From NCBI RefSeq assembly GCF_000219625.1, contig NC_018212.1, positions 2,002,501 through 2,066,500 of the forward strand: a stretch of DNA of 64,000 bases, given 5' to 3'. This stretch comes from Zymoseptoria tritici IPO323 (Eukaryota; Ascomycota; Dothideomycetes; Mycosphaerellales; Mycosphaerellaceae). The translations under genes were made by a program, and so were the position numbers. Below the pieces are notes generated by a model. That model was not told where the DNA came from, made no database searches, and was given only the letters and a program-made list of their open reading frames with translations. Positions 50,850-60,730 of this stretch are shown piece by piece. Position 1 is the stretch's first letter, and every line of letters starts with the position of its first letter.

Positions 50850-51690
50850 AGGAGGGAACGGATGCGCTGGTGCGCTGGTGCGCTGGTGTGTGTTGTTCAC
50901 GTGGATGATGGGTTCCCAGAGCCGTGCTCTACCATCTCTTCCGTTCGTCTCGTACCAGGAGCCATGCTCAACTGCGATGGTGTCGTCCTTCTCGTACCCA
51001 GGAGCCGCGTTCCTGCGAGAATGTCGTCCGCTGTAGTCAATGGCTTCCCATCGTGATCGGAACATGGTAATGTTGAAGAGTAGCCGGTGCAGTGGTTTTG
51101 CCGCGTCCTTGTTCTGCAGCGGTATTTGCGCGGGTAAAGGGTCCGCGAAGCGTGCGCCCTTCGTGTTCGTGAGCTTGGTGGCAACGTTTCTGCTTCCAAA
51201 GCCCAGCCGTGGTGGAGGGTCGAGCGGTCGTCCTCGGAGAGGGACATGTCGTTGCCGGCTTCCCGCACCTCCTCCATGATCTTCGCGTCCATCCAGTCCC
51301 AATCGACCTCCGTGGGCCATGCTGGAGAGCGTTGCGGTCTTCCGCGGCAACGGTGTCGTCGTTTGCTGCAGCGTGGACTTGCCTCACCACTGACGGCGGC
51401 ATAGTATCCCAGTCCACCTCTGTGGGAAGTGTGCATTTGGTCAGCGTGCCGGTGAAAACCTTGTCTGCCAGGGTCAGGGGAGGAACCCATTGACCGTTGC
51501 GCGCTGTCTTGGCTCCGTTGTTGGTGTATGCGGTGGTTGGGGTGAACGGCTTGCCGTGTTCGTACTTCTTCTCACCCAGCACCAACGACCGTTCTTACAT
51601 TTTCCAGTGCCGCTCGCTGGTTCGTTCTTCACTTCCACCAAGATCAGCGCTGGAGGCGTCTACAATCGTCCTTCGTGAACTATCGAGGTC
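50850..51690 (-). pseudogene. Broken gene with internal PTEVDWD repeat
   Basis: Coding texture runs from about 51690 in one frame (DLGGSEERTSERHWK), is stopped by a TAA at 51595-51597, then goes on in the same frame (GEKKYEHGKPFTPTTAYTNN, LPTEVDWDTMPPSVV, AEDRNALQHG). Near 51320 it moves one register to WPTEVDWDWMDAKIMEEV, EDDRSTLHHG, and near 51190 another to RNVATKLTNTKGARF, PLHRLLFNITMFRSRWEA. The two PTEVDWD...ED.R..L.HG blocks of about 45 residues are an internal duplication. Both register changes fall at runs of C or G. No family recognised. Confidence 0.45.
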
Positions 51691-52265
51691 AGACCCCTAA
51701 GACCTCGGATTGAAAGCAACGTGGAACAACATATACAGATGGTCTCGGTCAAAACGGAAGGGAGCAGAAGCGACGCACTGACCTGAAAGCCATCGTTCTA
51801 TACGGCTTTTTTCCGCTCATCGATAAGCGAGACATCTTGGACAGAGACACGGAGCGTCGAGTAAACGCTCAATTTGCATGCAATGCGATACAGTTGCGAC
51901 CGTCTTGTCAAATGACCTCACGAGGGTGCCGATATGGGTTCTGAACCTGAACTGTTCTTGCGGTGCACTCTATGCGTGCTGAATTCGCGAGATTGTCCAT
52001 GCAAAGGACGAACGCATGGTGCCCGATTCCAATTTTCGAAACTCGGAGAATCTTGCTGGTGTGTCTTGTTCTCGGCTCTTCACATCACTCCCCATAACTT
52101 TGCATGCATCCCGGAGAAGCTCTTGTCATATCCTATGGGTGTTGAAGAGAGTCTTCTGGCCGACTTTCAGCAAGCCTACCTCGACCTTCAAACCGCACTC
52201 GACCATGTGCCAACCCACCAAGGTCTGGTCTTCTCCAGAGCGTTCTTCATCACCGTATCTTGATC
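51691..52265. other. No gene recognised
   Basis: A plus-strand 109-codon frame at 51934 is the best candidate but has no clear features; it overlaps the 3' flank of the minus-strand gene. Confidence 0.35.
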
Positions 52266-52872
52266 TCATCCGCCCTCCTCGCAGACTTGTCCTCTCACCA
52301 CCGGAACACCCTGACACCCAGCACACCCACCCACCTCGCAGCAACTCGCCCTCACCTTGACCCACACATTTCCCTCCCCCACAAACCCGACCTCCGCCAA
52401 CCCACCCCTGTGCAACGGCTCAAACTCATAAAACCTCTGCTCCAACCGCGGCTGAAACATCCCCACCTCCCATCCCTCCATCCGACAATCCCTCTCAAAA
52501 TGCACGAACGGCAAATTCCTCCCCATACCCTCCGCGTCCGCCGCCGGATTGCATTGCGTGCATACTGTGGTATCGCACACCATGACGTCTTCCTCAAGCT
52601 GGGTGGAAGGAAAGAAGATCCTCAAGACTTGTCCGCCGTGGTTGTAGATGGGTGAGTTATCGCGGAAGCGGTCGGAGGTGTGAGAGGCGACGCGGAGGCC
52701 GGGTGGCATTTCGGGGAAGAGGTCGAGGGTCATGAAGTGCAGCATGTTGAGGGTGCGGAGGGGGAGGGTTTGGAGGTGGAGATGGGGTGGTTGAGGGGTT
52801 GGATTGGACTGAGAGGGTGGTACTAGTGGAGGAACCACGGGACGAGTCTGATTCGCCGACGCGAATGTGGTT
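52266..52872 (-). pseudogene. 3' part of a transposon-split gene (Cys domain)
   Basis: This is the downstream half of the gene whose 5' part lies at 55786..56626. The frame runs from the transposon edge without its own ATG context (ASANQTRPVVPPLVPPSQS, Pro-rich linker), then LNMLHFMTLDLFPEMP, PIYNHGGQVLRI, VMVCDTTVCTQC, RNLPFVHFER, LEQRFYEFEPLHRGG, VRASCCEVGGCAGCQG and a stop. The Cys domain is related to the 48.0-48.8 kb gene. The length of this part after the duplicated 8 bp is 599 nt. In the present state it is cut off from its promoter and start. Confidence 0.8.
52865..52872. repeat. 8-bp target-site duplication, left
   Basis: atgtggtt immediately outside the left inverted repeat; identical to 55786-55793. 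Confidence 0.9.
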
Positions 52873-52893
52873 CAGTGCTCTTCATGGTGTGGT
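52873..52893 (+). repeat. Left terminal inverted repeat of the hAT element
   Basis: cagtgctcttcatggtgtgg; matches the reverse complement of 55765-55785 except one base. Confidence 0.88.
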
Positions 52894-53518
52894 TACCGGT
52901 GGAGGTAGGGCTCTCACCACTACCACCAACAGCCGGTAAATCACTCACCAACTGCACCAAATGGTGACTATTACCGGATTAGGAAGGAGCTTAAAAAATG
53001 AGGCCCAAACGCCTTAAATTAATAGTGTATCTGCTGGTGTATCTGCTAGTGTTATATCGTCAATTTTCTTATGCTCTTAAACGGCTCTTAATAAACTAAT
53101 AGTGCCCTTCTTCGTGTATTTATATTGCACCACCTCTTAATCCTTATTAAATGCTATTGTTCCTTGTGTTAGTAGTCCGTACTAGCTTCTTAAACAGTTG
53201 CACGCCTCGATAATATCCTCTTGCAGATAAGAACGGCGGTATCCAACAAGATCCCTGCCAGCTAAGAAGGCTCGTTCGTCCTTATTACTTATGATTAGAA
53301 TAGCCAGTGTGTTAAACGCTATGCGAGCGAGCTCTAGCTCTGTATGGCGGCGTTCAAACTAGTATTAAAGGAGGTCGAGGGGCTCGGTTAGTGTGTCTTG
53401 TATGCAGTCGGTAGAGATGTAGTTATCGAGGGGATTAACGCGTGCGAAGGGGGTATTAAGTTTACGTCGTTTAAAGTCGCGGAGGTGTTCGTAAAGGTCG
53501 TCGCTCTTAAGAGCGCGT

Positions 53519-53566
53519 GCGGTAGAAGGAGCGGTAGAAGGAGCGGTAGAAGGAGCGGTAGAAGGG
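53519..53566. repeat. 12-bp minisatellite, four copies
   Basis: gcggtagaagga repeated three times exactly and a fourth time with one change, inside the hAT element. Confidence 0.9.
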
Positions 53567-54329
53567 CGGTAGTTACTAATCCAAAGGTTAATAACAAGCT
53601 CTCGAACCTGCTTAATATAGCCCTGTTGTTTAGCGGTGCTATAAAGCCAAATGTCCTCGAACTAGCCTATCTTTAATGTCGGATTAAGGACGACGGCAGC
53701 ATACACTATTAGCATCTTATCAGCGAGTTTCTAATACTTCTCAGCCTTTAGCCATGCGTGGTTACAGCAAGCTAAGAGGTAGCTAAACTGCTTATCTACT
53801 AGGGCTTCTTCTTTAAATTCAGCTAAGAACTTAGAGGTGTAGTCTAGCGTAAACTACAGAGTTGGATACTACTTAAAGAGGTGCTTCCTGTTGCCCTAAG
53901 TAGTTATTGTTATAAGTTCGAAGACGTAGAGGGCGTTGTAAAGTCGGTTAATCTGCTGCTAATTATTCGCGGTAAGGGTGTTGTCTCGGACGGTGCGGTC
54001 GGTTCGGAAGAGCCTGCAGAACTCTGTAAGGCGTTCCCTTATACTCCACGCTCGACCGAGCATGTAGTAGAACGAGTTCTAGCGTGTGGAGTTGTCTTAG
54101 ATAAGCTGTAAGGGTGTTGTTAGTTAAAGGAAGAAGGTATGTATCTTAAAGTTAGTATTCTTAGCGGGGTTGCGGCTCTGCGGTAGCGGCCGAAATTCTA
54201 ACGGCAGCTCCCTAGCGTGTAGAGCGGCTAATTAGAGCAGCTGCTAGTGAAATTTCGGCCGTTCCCGCACAGCTTAAGCTCTACTAGTGTCAAATCTCGA
54301 GATCCTCAAAAACATTTACTTACCTTTAA

Positions 54330-54990
54330 ATTATTAAACATCACCGCCGCACTACTGCACCGAACCTCTATAAACGACTCTATCCTCTGCGTCGACGCCC
54401 TTATCTACCGGATAATATTGTAGAGCTTTCTAATCGCTCCGCGGTCACGCCAGAACGTCTCTACCGCCTCGAGAGCACCCTTCTCGACCTGCCGCTCTAA
54501 TTCCTTTATCGCTTTACTACTGCCCTTGCTAAGCAACATAGCCTTAGCAATAAGGTTGTTAATGTAGCCAAGGCACCGGAGCCGCTTGCCCTTGCGCCAT
54601 TTGGCGGTGCGGTTTGGATACAGGTGCTTTAGGACCGCATCGATAGCAGGGTCGTTGTTAGAGCTATTATCGGCTATAAAGTATCCGGTGCGTTTCTTAA
54701 TGCTATATTCCTTAATAACCTCTAACAGCAGCACAGAGATATTAACACTAGTGTGCTCGCTACGAATCCTTCTAAACGCCAGTCTCTCGGTCCTCCTTTT
54801 ACCGCCCTTGTCGACGAAGTAAGCGGATATACTAAACATCGCATATCCATTTGGACTCGTCCAGCCGTCGAACGAGATATGCACATTGCTTAGTGCTTCC
54901 TTTAACTCTAACCTTAACGCCTCCTTCCGAGCCTAATACTTAGCTATTACCCACCTCCGAATCGTCGAAGAAGCGCGAGGAAGATAGCCT
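54330..54990 (-). pseudogene. hAT transposase remnant
   Basis: The clearest uninterrupted piece (54884-54405) has the RNase-H-like core of hAT transposases: HISFDGWTSPNGYAMFSISA, GYFIADNSSNNDPAIDAVL, RLRCLGYINNLIAKAML, RKLYNIIR. Upstream, across an in-frame TAG, the family's STIRRWVIAKY stretch is readable; downstream, across another TAG, IRASTQRIESF follows, where family members have an uninterrupted LHNIVRxIRxSxQRxxxF block. A GTAAGT donor lies just after. The N-terminal zinc finger and C-terminal dimerisation region are not readable. The element can no longer encode its own transposase. Confidence 0.88.
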
Positions 54991-55764
54991 GCGAGGCCCT
55001 TGTTTATAAAGGATACAAGAGCTCGGAAGTACTCGTTTTCGAGCATGTAGAAGGCGATATAGCAATACACAATCTAACGCACAAGGAGGTGCTTAAAGCG
55101 GTCTAGACTGTTGCTCGTTACTACCGACACTATAGAGGTAACTAGGCCCTTGTAAGCTTCCTTCTTTACTTAACACCTATCCTTGTCGACGCTATAAGTC
55201 TTTAGAAGGTGTGTTAAGGGGCCTTAATTGCTATTAAGCACCGGCAACACCTGCTTCCTTCTCTCGCTCTTACAGAGGTAGCAATAGTAGTGCGATTTAC
55301 CAGTTACTAGATGCACTAGCTGCTCGCCATAGTTCTATATCTCGCTCTTGCGCTTCCGGAGGCTCTTGCTGCTTGCGAACTTAATCTAACGCATGTATTT
55401 CACGCTATTAATAGTTAAGTAGTTAGGCAATAAGGGCTTGTCGAAGAGGGGGTTTAAGGGATTGAGGACGATAGCATCCGTAGTGCCGGTAGAGGTGATT
55501 AGCTATTGGAAGGGCATGGTTTTAGTGCATTAAGAGGTGATAAATAAGGTGGTAAATAAGGGCAATAGCAAGGGCTGGTATACAACAACAACGCGTGAAA
55601 AGGAGGTTTATAGCTTGGCCGTATATCCATTAATCCTATTAGTTCGGAGCTATTTCCGCTAGTTACCGGTATATACGTGAATCCTTACCACTACCACTAA
55701 CAGACGAGAAATCGCTCACCATACCAACCGGTAACCGCACCAACTACCACCATTAACCAAATCC

Positions 55765-55785
55765 ACCAGACCATGAAGAGCACTG
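55765..55785 (-). repeat. Right terminal inverted repeat of the hAT element
   Basis: Ends accatgaagagcactg on the plus strand, the inverse of the left end. Confidence 0.88.
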
Positions 55786-55793
55786 ATGTGGTT
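55786..55793. repeat. 8-bp target-site duplication, right
   Basis: atgtggtt immediately after the right inverted repeat. Confidence 0.9.
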
Positions 55794-56626
55794 TGGGTGC
55801 TTGAGGTGACTGGAGTCGGCGTGGCTGATGGTCTGCTCTTCTGAGTTGCTGAGGAGGAAGCTTGGGAGGTAAGCAGTCCCGTGGTAGTGTTGTTGCTGAC
55901 ATCCATCGCCTGCGGGAGAGTCGATGGATGGTCTGTAGCTGGGGTGTTGGCTTTTCGCTTCGCAGCGCCAGATGTTTTGAAGATGGGCTCAGGTCGGGAT
56001 AGTGGCGTTGTTGTCGCGAACGATCTTCCCGTCGGTTGTGTTGATGAGTTCATTGACGAGAGCACATTCGGAGGAATCTTTGGCGCTGATTGCTGCGTGT
56101 CGGGTCGAAAGCGAAGCATCTTGCCGTCTGAAGAAGCAGGAGCTTCCTCTCCTGTGAGTGAAGGGGAACTATTTGCTGTCCCGATTGCTGGAACGGCCAG
56201 ATTTGTCGACGCAAGGCCAGGAGCAGATTCAACAGGCGAGTATAGTTTCTGCGCATTCTTTGCGGTGCTCGCCCTCAACACCACCCCCAACACACTCGCA
56301 GCCGCAACGGTCTTCGCCCTCTGAACCTCAAACTCCGTATACTCCTCCGGATCATAGCTCTTCTTGTCGATCATCTTCCACATCTTTGGCCTCCCATCCT
56401 TGAAGCGATGTTTCCACTCATCGCGAAAGTGCATGAAGTTATAGTTGCGGCCTTGTTGCTTGAATTGAGGGTTTGCAGCGTGAAGGATCGCAACTAACTC
56501 GTCGTCTCGGAGATTGTATTCTGTACAGGCGAGGTGGAGGCAGGCTCGCTCTTCGATCGTCCATGCGCCGCGCTTGATGATGGGGCGGTCGGCGCGGTTG
56601 TGGGTTTGAGGGGTGGAGGCGGACAT
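55786..56626 (-). pseudogene. 5' part of a transposon-split gene (WxxERxxLH family, member 2)
   Basis: It starts at the ATG of MSASTPQTHNRADRP and has the family N-terminal block GAWTIEERACLHLACTEY, LRDDELVAILHA, then FRDEWKHRFKDGRPKMW and EVQRAKTVAAASVLGVVL. A Ser/Thr/Pro-rich linker runs to the insertion point in SSTQTT. As it stands the frame runs into the transposon end and picks up about 30 foreign residues (SVLFMVWWIWLMVVVGAVTG), which look like a membrane span but are transposon-encoded. The part counted up to and including one duplication copy is 841 nt, and with the 599 nt at 52266..52864 gives exactly 480 codons including stop. Confidence 0.85.
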
Positions 56627-56929
56627 TTCGTTGTGAGTGCGCTTTGGTGCGCGGGACTCGGGAAGATACTGGTTGTGAAGGAAAATTTGAAGTTGAAAGT
56701 GAAGCGTTGTGTGGGACTCAGGTTTGAGAAGTCGAGCGTGGAAGGGAAAGCGCTAGCGTGTACGTAGGTGAAGTGTAGGGAGAGTCCACGACTTTGAGAA
56801 GCACTGGAAATTCACGACAGGTTACAATTTCCTGAAGCTGAATTCATGGCCGAATGTCAGCTTGCGACGTGTCTAGCGTTAAAGGAGCTGCTGTTAATTG
56901 CTCGTCGGAGCCGTCACTGGTAGCCATGT

Positions 56930-57397
56930 TCAGATCGCACAGGGTACAGATACGTCAGAACCCGAAGTCAAGAAGACTGGAGCGAGTGTACTAACTGTCG
57001 TCCTTCGCATCGTCCTCTTCTGCGCCGACCCATTAACAACCTCATCGTCCGAAGTCGCAGCGTCAAAACCTGGCGTCGAGAGTGATCGAACGCACTTGCC
57101 CGCCAACAACTCAGTGATCGCCGCCTCCACTGTCGTCTTCATGTTGTTCTTGATGATGAGAATAGCTGGATCGTGGCCTCGACCTCCTAAAGACCCAATG
57201 GACCCCCTGACGTATGCTTCGAGTCGCCGCACAATGCGCAAGAAGACTTCACGCTGGCTGCCATGCAGGAGGCTCGGTGCGAACACGACTGGGTTGGCGC
57301 CATGGGAGTATGCCTGCTTGAGCTTCTCCATGAGCGCACGGACTGGTGCAACCTGTTCTTTAAACGATGCGTCGAGGAGAGTTTGTTGTGCAGCCAT
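56930..57397 (-). CDS. Hypothetical helical protein, 155 aa
   Basis: The start is the ATG of MAAQQTLLDASFKEQ (the longer open leader is hydrophobic and Phe/Leu-rich). It is soluble and helical: VAPVRALMEKLKQAYS, REVFLRIVRRLEAYVRG, AILIIKNNMKTTVEAAITEL, followed by a Ser/Thr/Asp-rich tail with KRTMRR. Intronless. It sits between two members of the WxxERxxLH family on the same strand but shares no motif with them. Family unknown. Confidence 0.6.
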   Translation of the reverse strand: MAAQQTLLDASFKEQVAPVRALMEKLKQAYSHGANPVVFAPSLLHGSQREVFLRIVRRLEAYVRGSIGSLGGRGHDPAILIIKNNMKTTVEAAITELLAGKCVRSLSTPGFDAATSDDEVVNGSAQKRTMRRTTVSTLAPVFLTSGSDVSVPCAI

Positions 57398-57891
57398 GGT
57401 GATGAGAGGGTATAAGGCGGGTGATTGATGGATGAGTTGTTTTGTCGTTGGAAAGAGAGTTCTACATAGACATGAGTGATTGAGAGTGATCAGAAGCACA
57501 GAGTAGAACACAGCAAAGACAGAGAGAGAGAGTAAATTGCTTTTGAATTTAAAAAGTACAAGAAAAGTGCGGTCAACATCGCGAGTCGCAAAAAGGGACA
57601 GCTGCGTGATGCCATTCGCCATCCCGTGGCATGGCCGTAAAGAATAAGTTCTCCAATCTCTCCAGCCGCAGCTTTGTTGATTCCCTCTGATCCTCTTCCT
57701 GGGAGGACGAGAAGAAGTTCAGAGTCTTCGGATTTTGCTTCCACCACAGTACCGCGCTGCAAGAGTCGGAAGCTGAAGTAATGCGCAAGGTGCTGACGAG
57801 TCTGACAGAGAAACTTGAGTCTCCCAGCGCGATCGAGGAGTGAGCAGTTCGGGACCAGTGAAGTGCCTCCGCCTTGCTGCCAGGAAGCAGT
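57398..57891. other. Intergenic
   Basis: A promoter side and a 3' flank. Long frames here are antisense or run-on of neighbours. No separate gene seen. Confidence 0.4.
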
Positions 57892-58407
57892 CTATCGCGG
57901 GCGCAAGTTTCTCGGCGGAGGGACTGGCAGGCCTGCACCAGATGGAGGTGGCGGACCCTGGCCCGGGTGGATGTTTGGCGCAGGGTACGTTGGCGGTCCT
58001 GCAGGTGGTGGTTGTTGAGCGAGAAGACCTAAATTGTTGCCCAACGCGAGGACGCGAGCAGGAACGGCGTGGTTGAAAAAGAACTGCACCGTGCCGACGT
58101 CGGTGAAGCCTGCCTGCGCCGTGAGGCCCAGGTGCACCATTGCTATCCAGATGTCGGCGCGAACATCCTGGCGTGTAGCTTCTTGCGCTGGGGTGTAGTT
58201 GCCATCGTCGCGGTCGATCTCTGCGCGCCAGTCGATGCGACGAGGACCGTGTCGGTTGTCGTAGTGGCTGCGTAGGTACTGCGCGGTGGCGTTGGTGCCG
58301 AAGAGTCGGTTGAAGACTTGGGCGGCTTGGTCGTCGTTGAGGTTTGGGAGATCGTTGAAGAGAAGATGGAGGGCGTGGCGGCGTTCGTTGGTCCATTGGA
58401 TGGCCAT
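57892..58407 (-). CDS. WxxERxxLH-domain protein, member 3 (171 aa)
   Basis: Intronless. It starts MAIQWTNERRHALHLLF, then LNDDQAAQVFNRLFGTN, YLRSHYDNRHGPRRIDW, and TPAQEATRQDVRADIWIAM, parallel to members at 50380 and 56626. The middle has a Phe/Val helix (TDVGTVQFFFNHAVPARVLA), and the last 45 residues are Pro/Gly-rich. No signal peptide. Function unknown. A TATA-like atatattc lies about 230 bp upstream. Confidence 0.7.
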   Translation of the reverse strand: MAIQWTNERRHALHLLFNDLPNLNDDQAAQVFNRLFGTNATAQYLRSHYDNRHGPRRIDWRAEIDRDDGNYTPAQEATRQDVRADIWIAMVHLGLTAQAGFTDVGTVQFFFNHAVPARVLALGNNLGLLAQQPPPAGPPTYPAPNIHPGQGPPPPSGAGLPVPPPRNLRPR

Positions 58408-59973
58408 GATGATGAAGTCTTGAAGGTGTTGATGAAACTCGTTGAGAGAAGCGTTGTGAGGTTTCGTCGATGATGACTGAGTATAGATGTCGAGTGTCGG
58501 TCGAAGTGGCGTTGCGCCTGTTGGAGAAGACCGAGAGGGAGTGTTTTGCCGAAGAAGTTGTGTTGTTGCTTTGCGTATACCGGGGATGTGTGTGTGTGTG
58601 TTGAGAAGAAGAAGAGGATCGGTGGAGGGGAAGAGGCGTAGAATATATAGGAGATCGGCAGCTTCAGGTCCAGATTCGTCAATGCGGAAGTCTGCGAGCA
58701 GACCTATAGAAAAGGTGAACGGCCGGATGTGCTTTGCAGGGAGAGTGAAGCAGAAGATCGATCAGAAAGGAACGAGTGAAGGGTTGATCTTCTACCTCGT
58801 GTTTGCTGTTAGCAGACTCTGCATTGTTGATATGATTGCGATTGTCGGGTTCCCTCACGGATTTATCTGCACGTTTCCATGTGTCTAAACTAGAATCATG
58901 TGTCATGCTTGAGTCTCTTTGCTTGGCCCTCTAGCGAGGCCAAAGTGCATGAGCTGCTCTGTACCTTTGTAGCAGACGGCAGTAGGGCGTCGAAACACGT
59001 CCTTCAGGGAGGATGGATCACGACTCACACAGGTAATGCTATACCAACCTCCGAGACCACGTCAAGCACGTCATATCCACCCCCGAACCGCCTCCGTCGC
59101 CCTCGTCTACACTGCATCACCTCAGCATCGCCTTCACAGGAACACTCATGTACATCTACAAGCTCAAGACCAGATGTGGCTCCAATCTCGAACCCCATCA
59201 GCTTTCCGGTCTGGTTGACGACTCTTCGTGCTCAGCCTGAGCAAACAGAACTGCTCCTCCTCCTCCCATCGAATCGTGGAGCCTCATGGAGCGATGATGA
59301 CTGCTGCTATCATTCTCGCTTCTCTATCACAGTGCTACTCGCTATGGACATCTCGTATGATCGTCACCACAGGAGTTCAACCTATTCCACTGAGATGTCA
59401 TAGCCCACAAGATGCTCTCGCGAGCGCTTCCGGCTCATCTCGTCGATTTGTGCGGCGGACGGACGGTGATTGAAGTTGAGCCTGGCAAGCGCGATCTTAG
59501 AAGTCGAACCTCTCTTGCTGTCGCGGAGAAGACCTGGTCTCCATCTGACCTTGTCTCATTCCTCACACGCAGCTGCTGGATGGGTCTCCGGACGCTCGGT
59601 CATCTTGAGGGACTCCTACGGAGATAAGCCGTGAGGATGAGTTCGCCGTAACGCTCGCAACGAGCTGAAAGTATCCCAAAAGCTGGCATGCAGCGGTGTA
59701 GTTTCGGAAAATCATCTCCCTTCCAACCACGAACCCAACTCTGCTCGATGTGCACATAAAGACGTTGCCCGACCCGGTCGTCGCGAGCAAGGTCTTCACA
59801 ACGCAATCAAGCTATGTACAGAATCCTGCTGAAGGAATCTTGTACTGCTCTTTGGCGGCCCAAGGGGCCGAGTGGACACTGATCGGGTCATTGCTTCGAC
59901 CTGCCGAAGTCTTCACAGTGAGAGCTGTCTCCGGAGCTATCTGTGAGGATGGATTCCTGAAAATGTACTCGCC
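58408..59973. other. No gene supported
   Basis: Several 60-170-codon frames overlap on both strands (for example 58900-59403 plus) without a convincing winner. Confidence 0.35.
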
Positions 59974-60309
59974 ATGAGCCGCAGGTCTCCAGTTCTGCAA
60001 GATTTCCTGTACACGGGATCAGGAGGTCGAGTGGCTACAAACATGGCTCTTGTTGAAGCCGGTATGTTAGTCCTGATGCTTTCGTGTCCGCTGTGTGGTA
60101 CCAGACCGTTGAAACTGCACCAGATCACGGCAATGCCTGTTGCCTCTCTGGAGACCTGTTGGCTCATTGGAGATGCTCTACGATTTCAGCAGTCGCAATG
60201 GGATGATGGCTTCGGAACCACTCATCTCAGTCCTCCAGTTGGCTGGATCGTAAGGAGGATGCAGAAGTACCCTGATGCTGGCAGGTTCGTCGACCGAGCA
60301 GCTCGATGA
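59974..60309 (+). CDS. Hypothetical ORF, 111 aa
   Basis: A plus-strand frame with some coding character (ALVEAGMLVLMLSCPLCG, WLIGDALRFQQSQWDDG). It overlaps the 3' end of the opposing minus-strand ORF (60227-60730) by 83 bp; one or both may be wrong. No family recognised. Confidence 0.25.
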   Translation: MSRRSPVLQDFLYTGSGGRVATNMALVEAGMLVLMLSCPLCGTRPLKLHQITAMPVASLETCWLIGDALRFQQSQWDDGFGTTHLSPPVGWIVRRMQKYPDAGRFVDRAAR

Positions 60310-60730
60310 ACCTTTGAGGGACGGTAAGCGACCGGCAAGAAAGATACGCCGAAAGTGTTTCATTCAGGGTGAGGGGAGCATCGTCTTCGAGGTTTCGATA
60401 GGGATTCCAGACGGATGTGAAAGAGAGAGTGGGTGGCTTTGCGAGGGCGACCGGGGGATGTTCGACCAGCTTTGGCGTCGCGGTTGAGGCTGTGAGTGGT
60501 ATCGATCGGGCCCGCGATGCTGAGACGAGGCGTGCTGCCGCCGGTCGTAAACGACGTCGGACTGCTGGCTCTTTGCGGTCGCTGTAGCTGTCAGTGCTGC
60601 GGAAAAAGGGGACCTGCGCGCTGCTTGAAGGACGTGGTGAGGAAGGAGACTTGATGTGGGCTTCTTGCAGCCGGAGTAAGCTTGATGAGATGATGGAGGA
60701 GAGATGAGACGGCCAGGAGAAACGCAGCAT
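60227..60730 (-). CDS. Hypothetical ORF, 167 aa
   Basis: An intronless frame, Ser/Arg/Pro-rich at the N-terminus (MLRFSWPSHLSSIIS), then Arg/Ala-rich, then a more ordered segment (FTSVWNPYRNLEDDAPLTL, VPQRFIELLGRR). The N-terminal part resembles a mitochondrial presequence in composition. Family unknown. Confidence 0.33.
   Translation of the reverse strand: MLRFSWPSHLSSIISSSLLRLQEAHIKSPSSPRPSSSAQVPFFRSTDSYSDRKEPAVRRRLRPAAARLVSASRARSIPLTASTATPKLVEHPPVALAKPPTLSFTSVWNPYRNLEDDAPLTLNETLSAYLSCRSLTVPQRFIELLGRRTCQHQGTSASSLRSSQLED

Larger units (their letters stand above)
52873..55785 (-). mobile_element. hAT-superfamily DNA transposon, 2,913 bp, degraded
   Basis: The ends are CAGTGCTCTTCATGGT in inverted orientation on both sides (20 of 21 bases match over CAGTGCTCTTCATGG T.TGGT), starting CAGTG as hAT ends do. 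An exact 8-bp duplication atgtggtt flanks the element, the size typical of hAT. Inside, a minus-strand hAT transposase is recognisable (54330-54990) but interrupted. The interior is AT-richer than the surroundings, rich in TA dinucleotides and stops, and has almost no long frames, as expected after RIP. It inserted into a protein-coding gene. Confidence 0.92.

Noticed and set aside
52905..55735. Direct repeats ccactaccac(c/t)aacag near both ends of the hAT element, at first taken as long flanking repeats
   Set aside because: They lie inside the inverted repeats and duplication that define the true ends, so they are subterminal element sequence.
55697..55790. C-terminal membrane span (SVLFMVWWIWLMVVVG) on the 56.6-kb gene
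   Set aside because: It is encoded by the end of the hAT element, not by the gene; the same bases, inverted, occur at the other end of the element.
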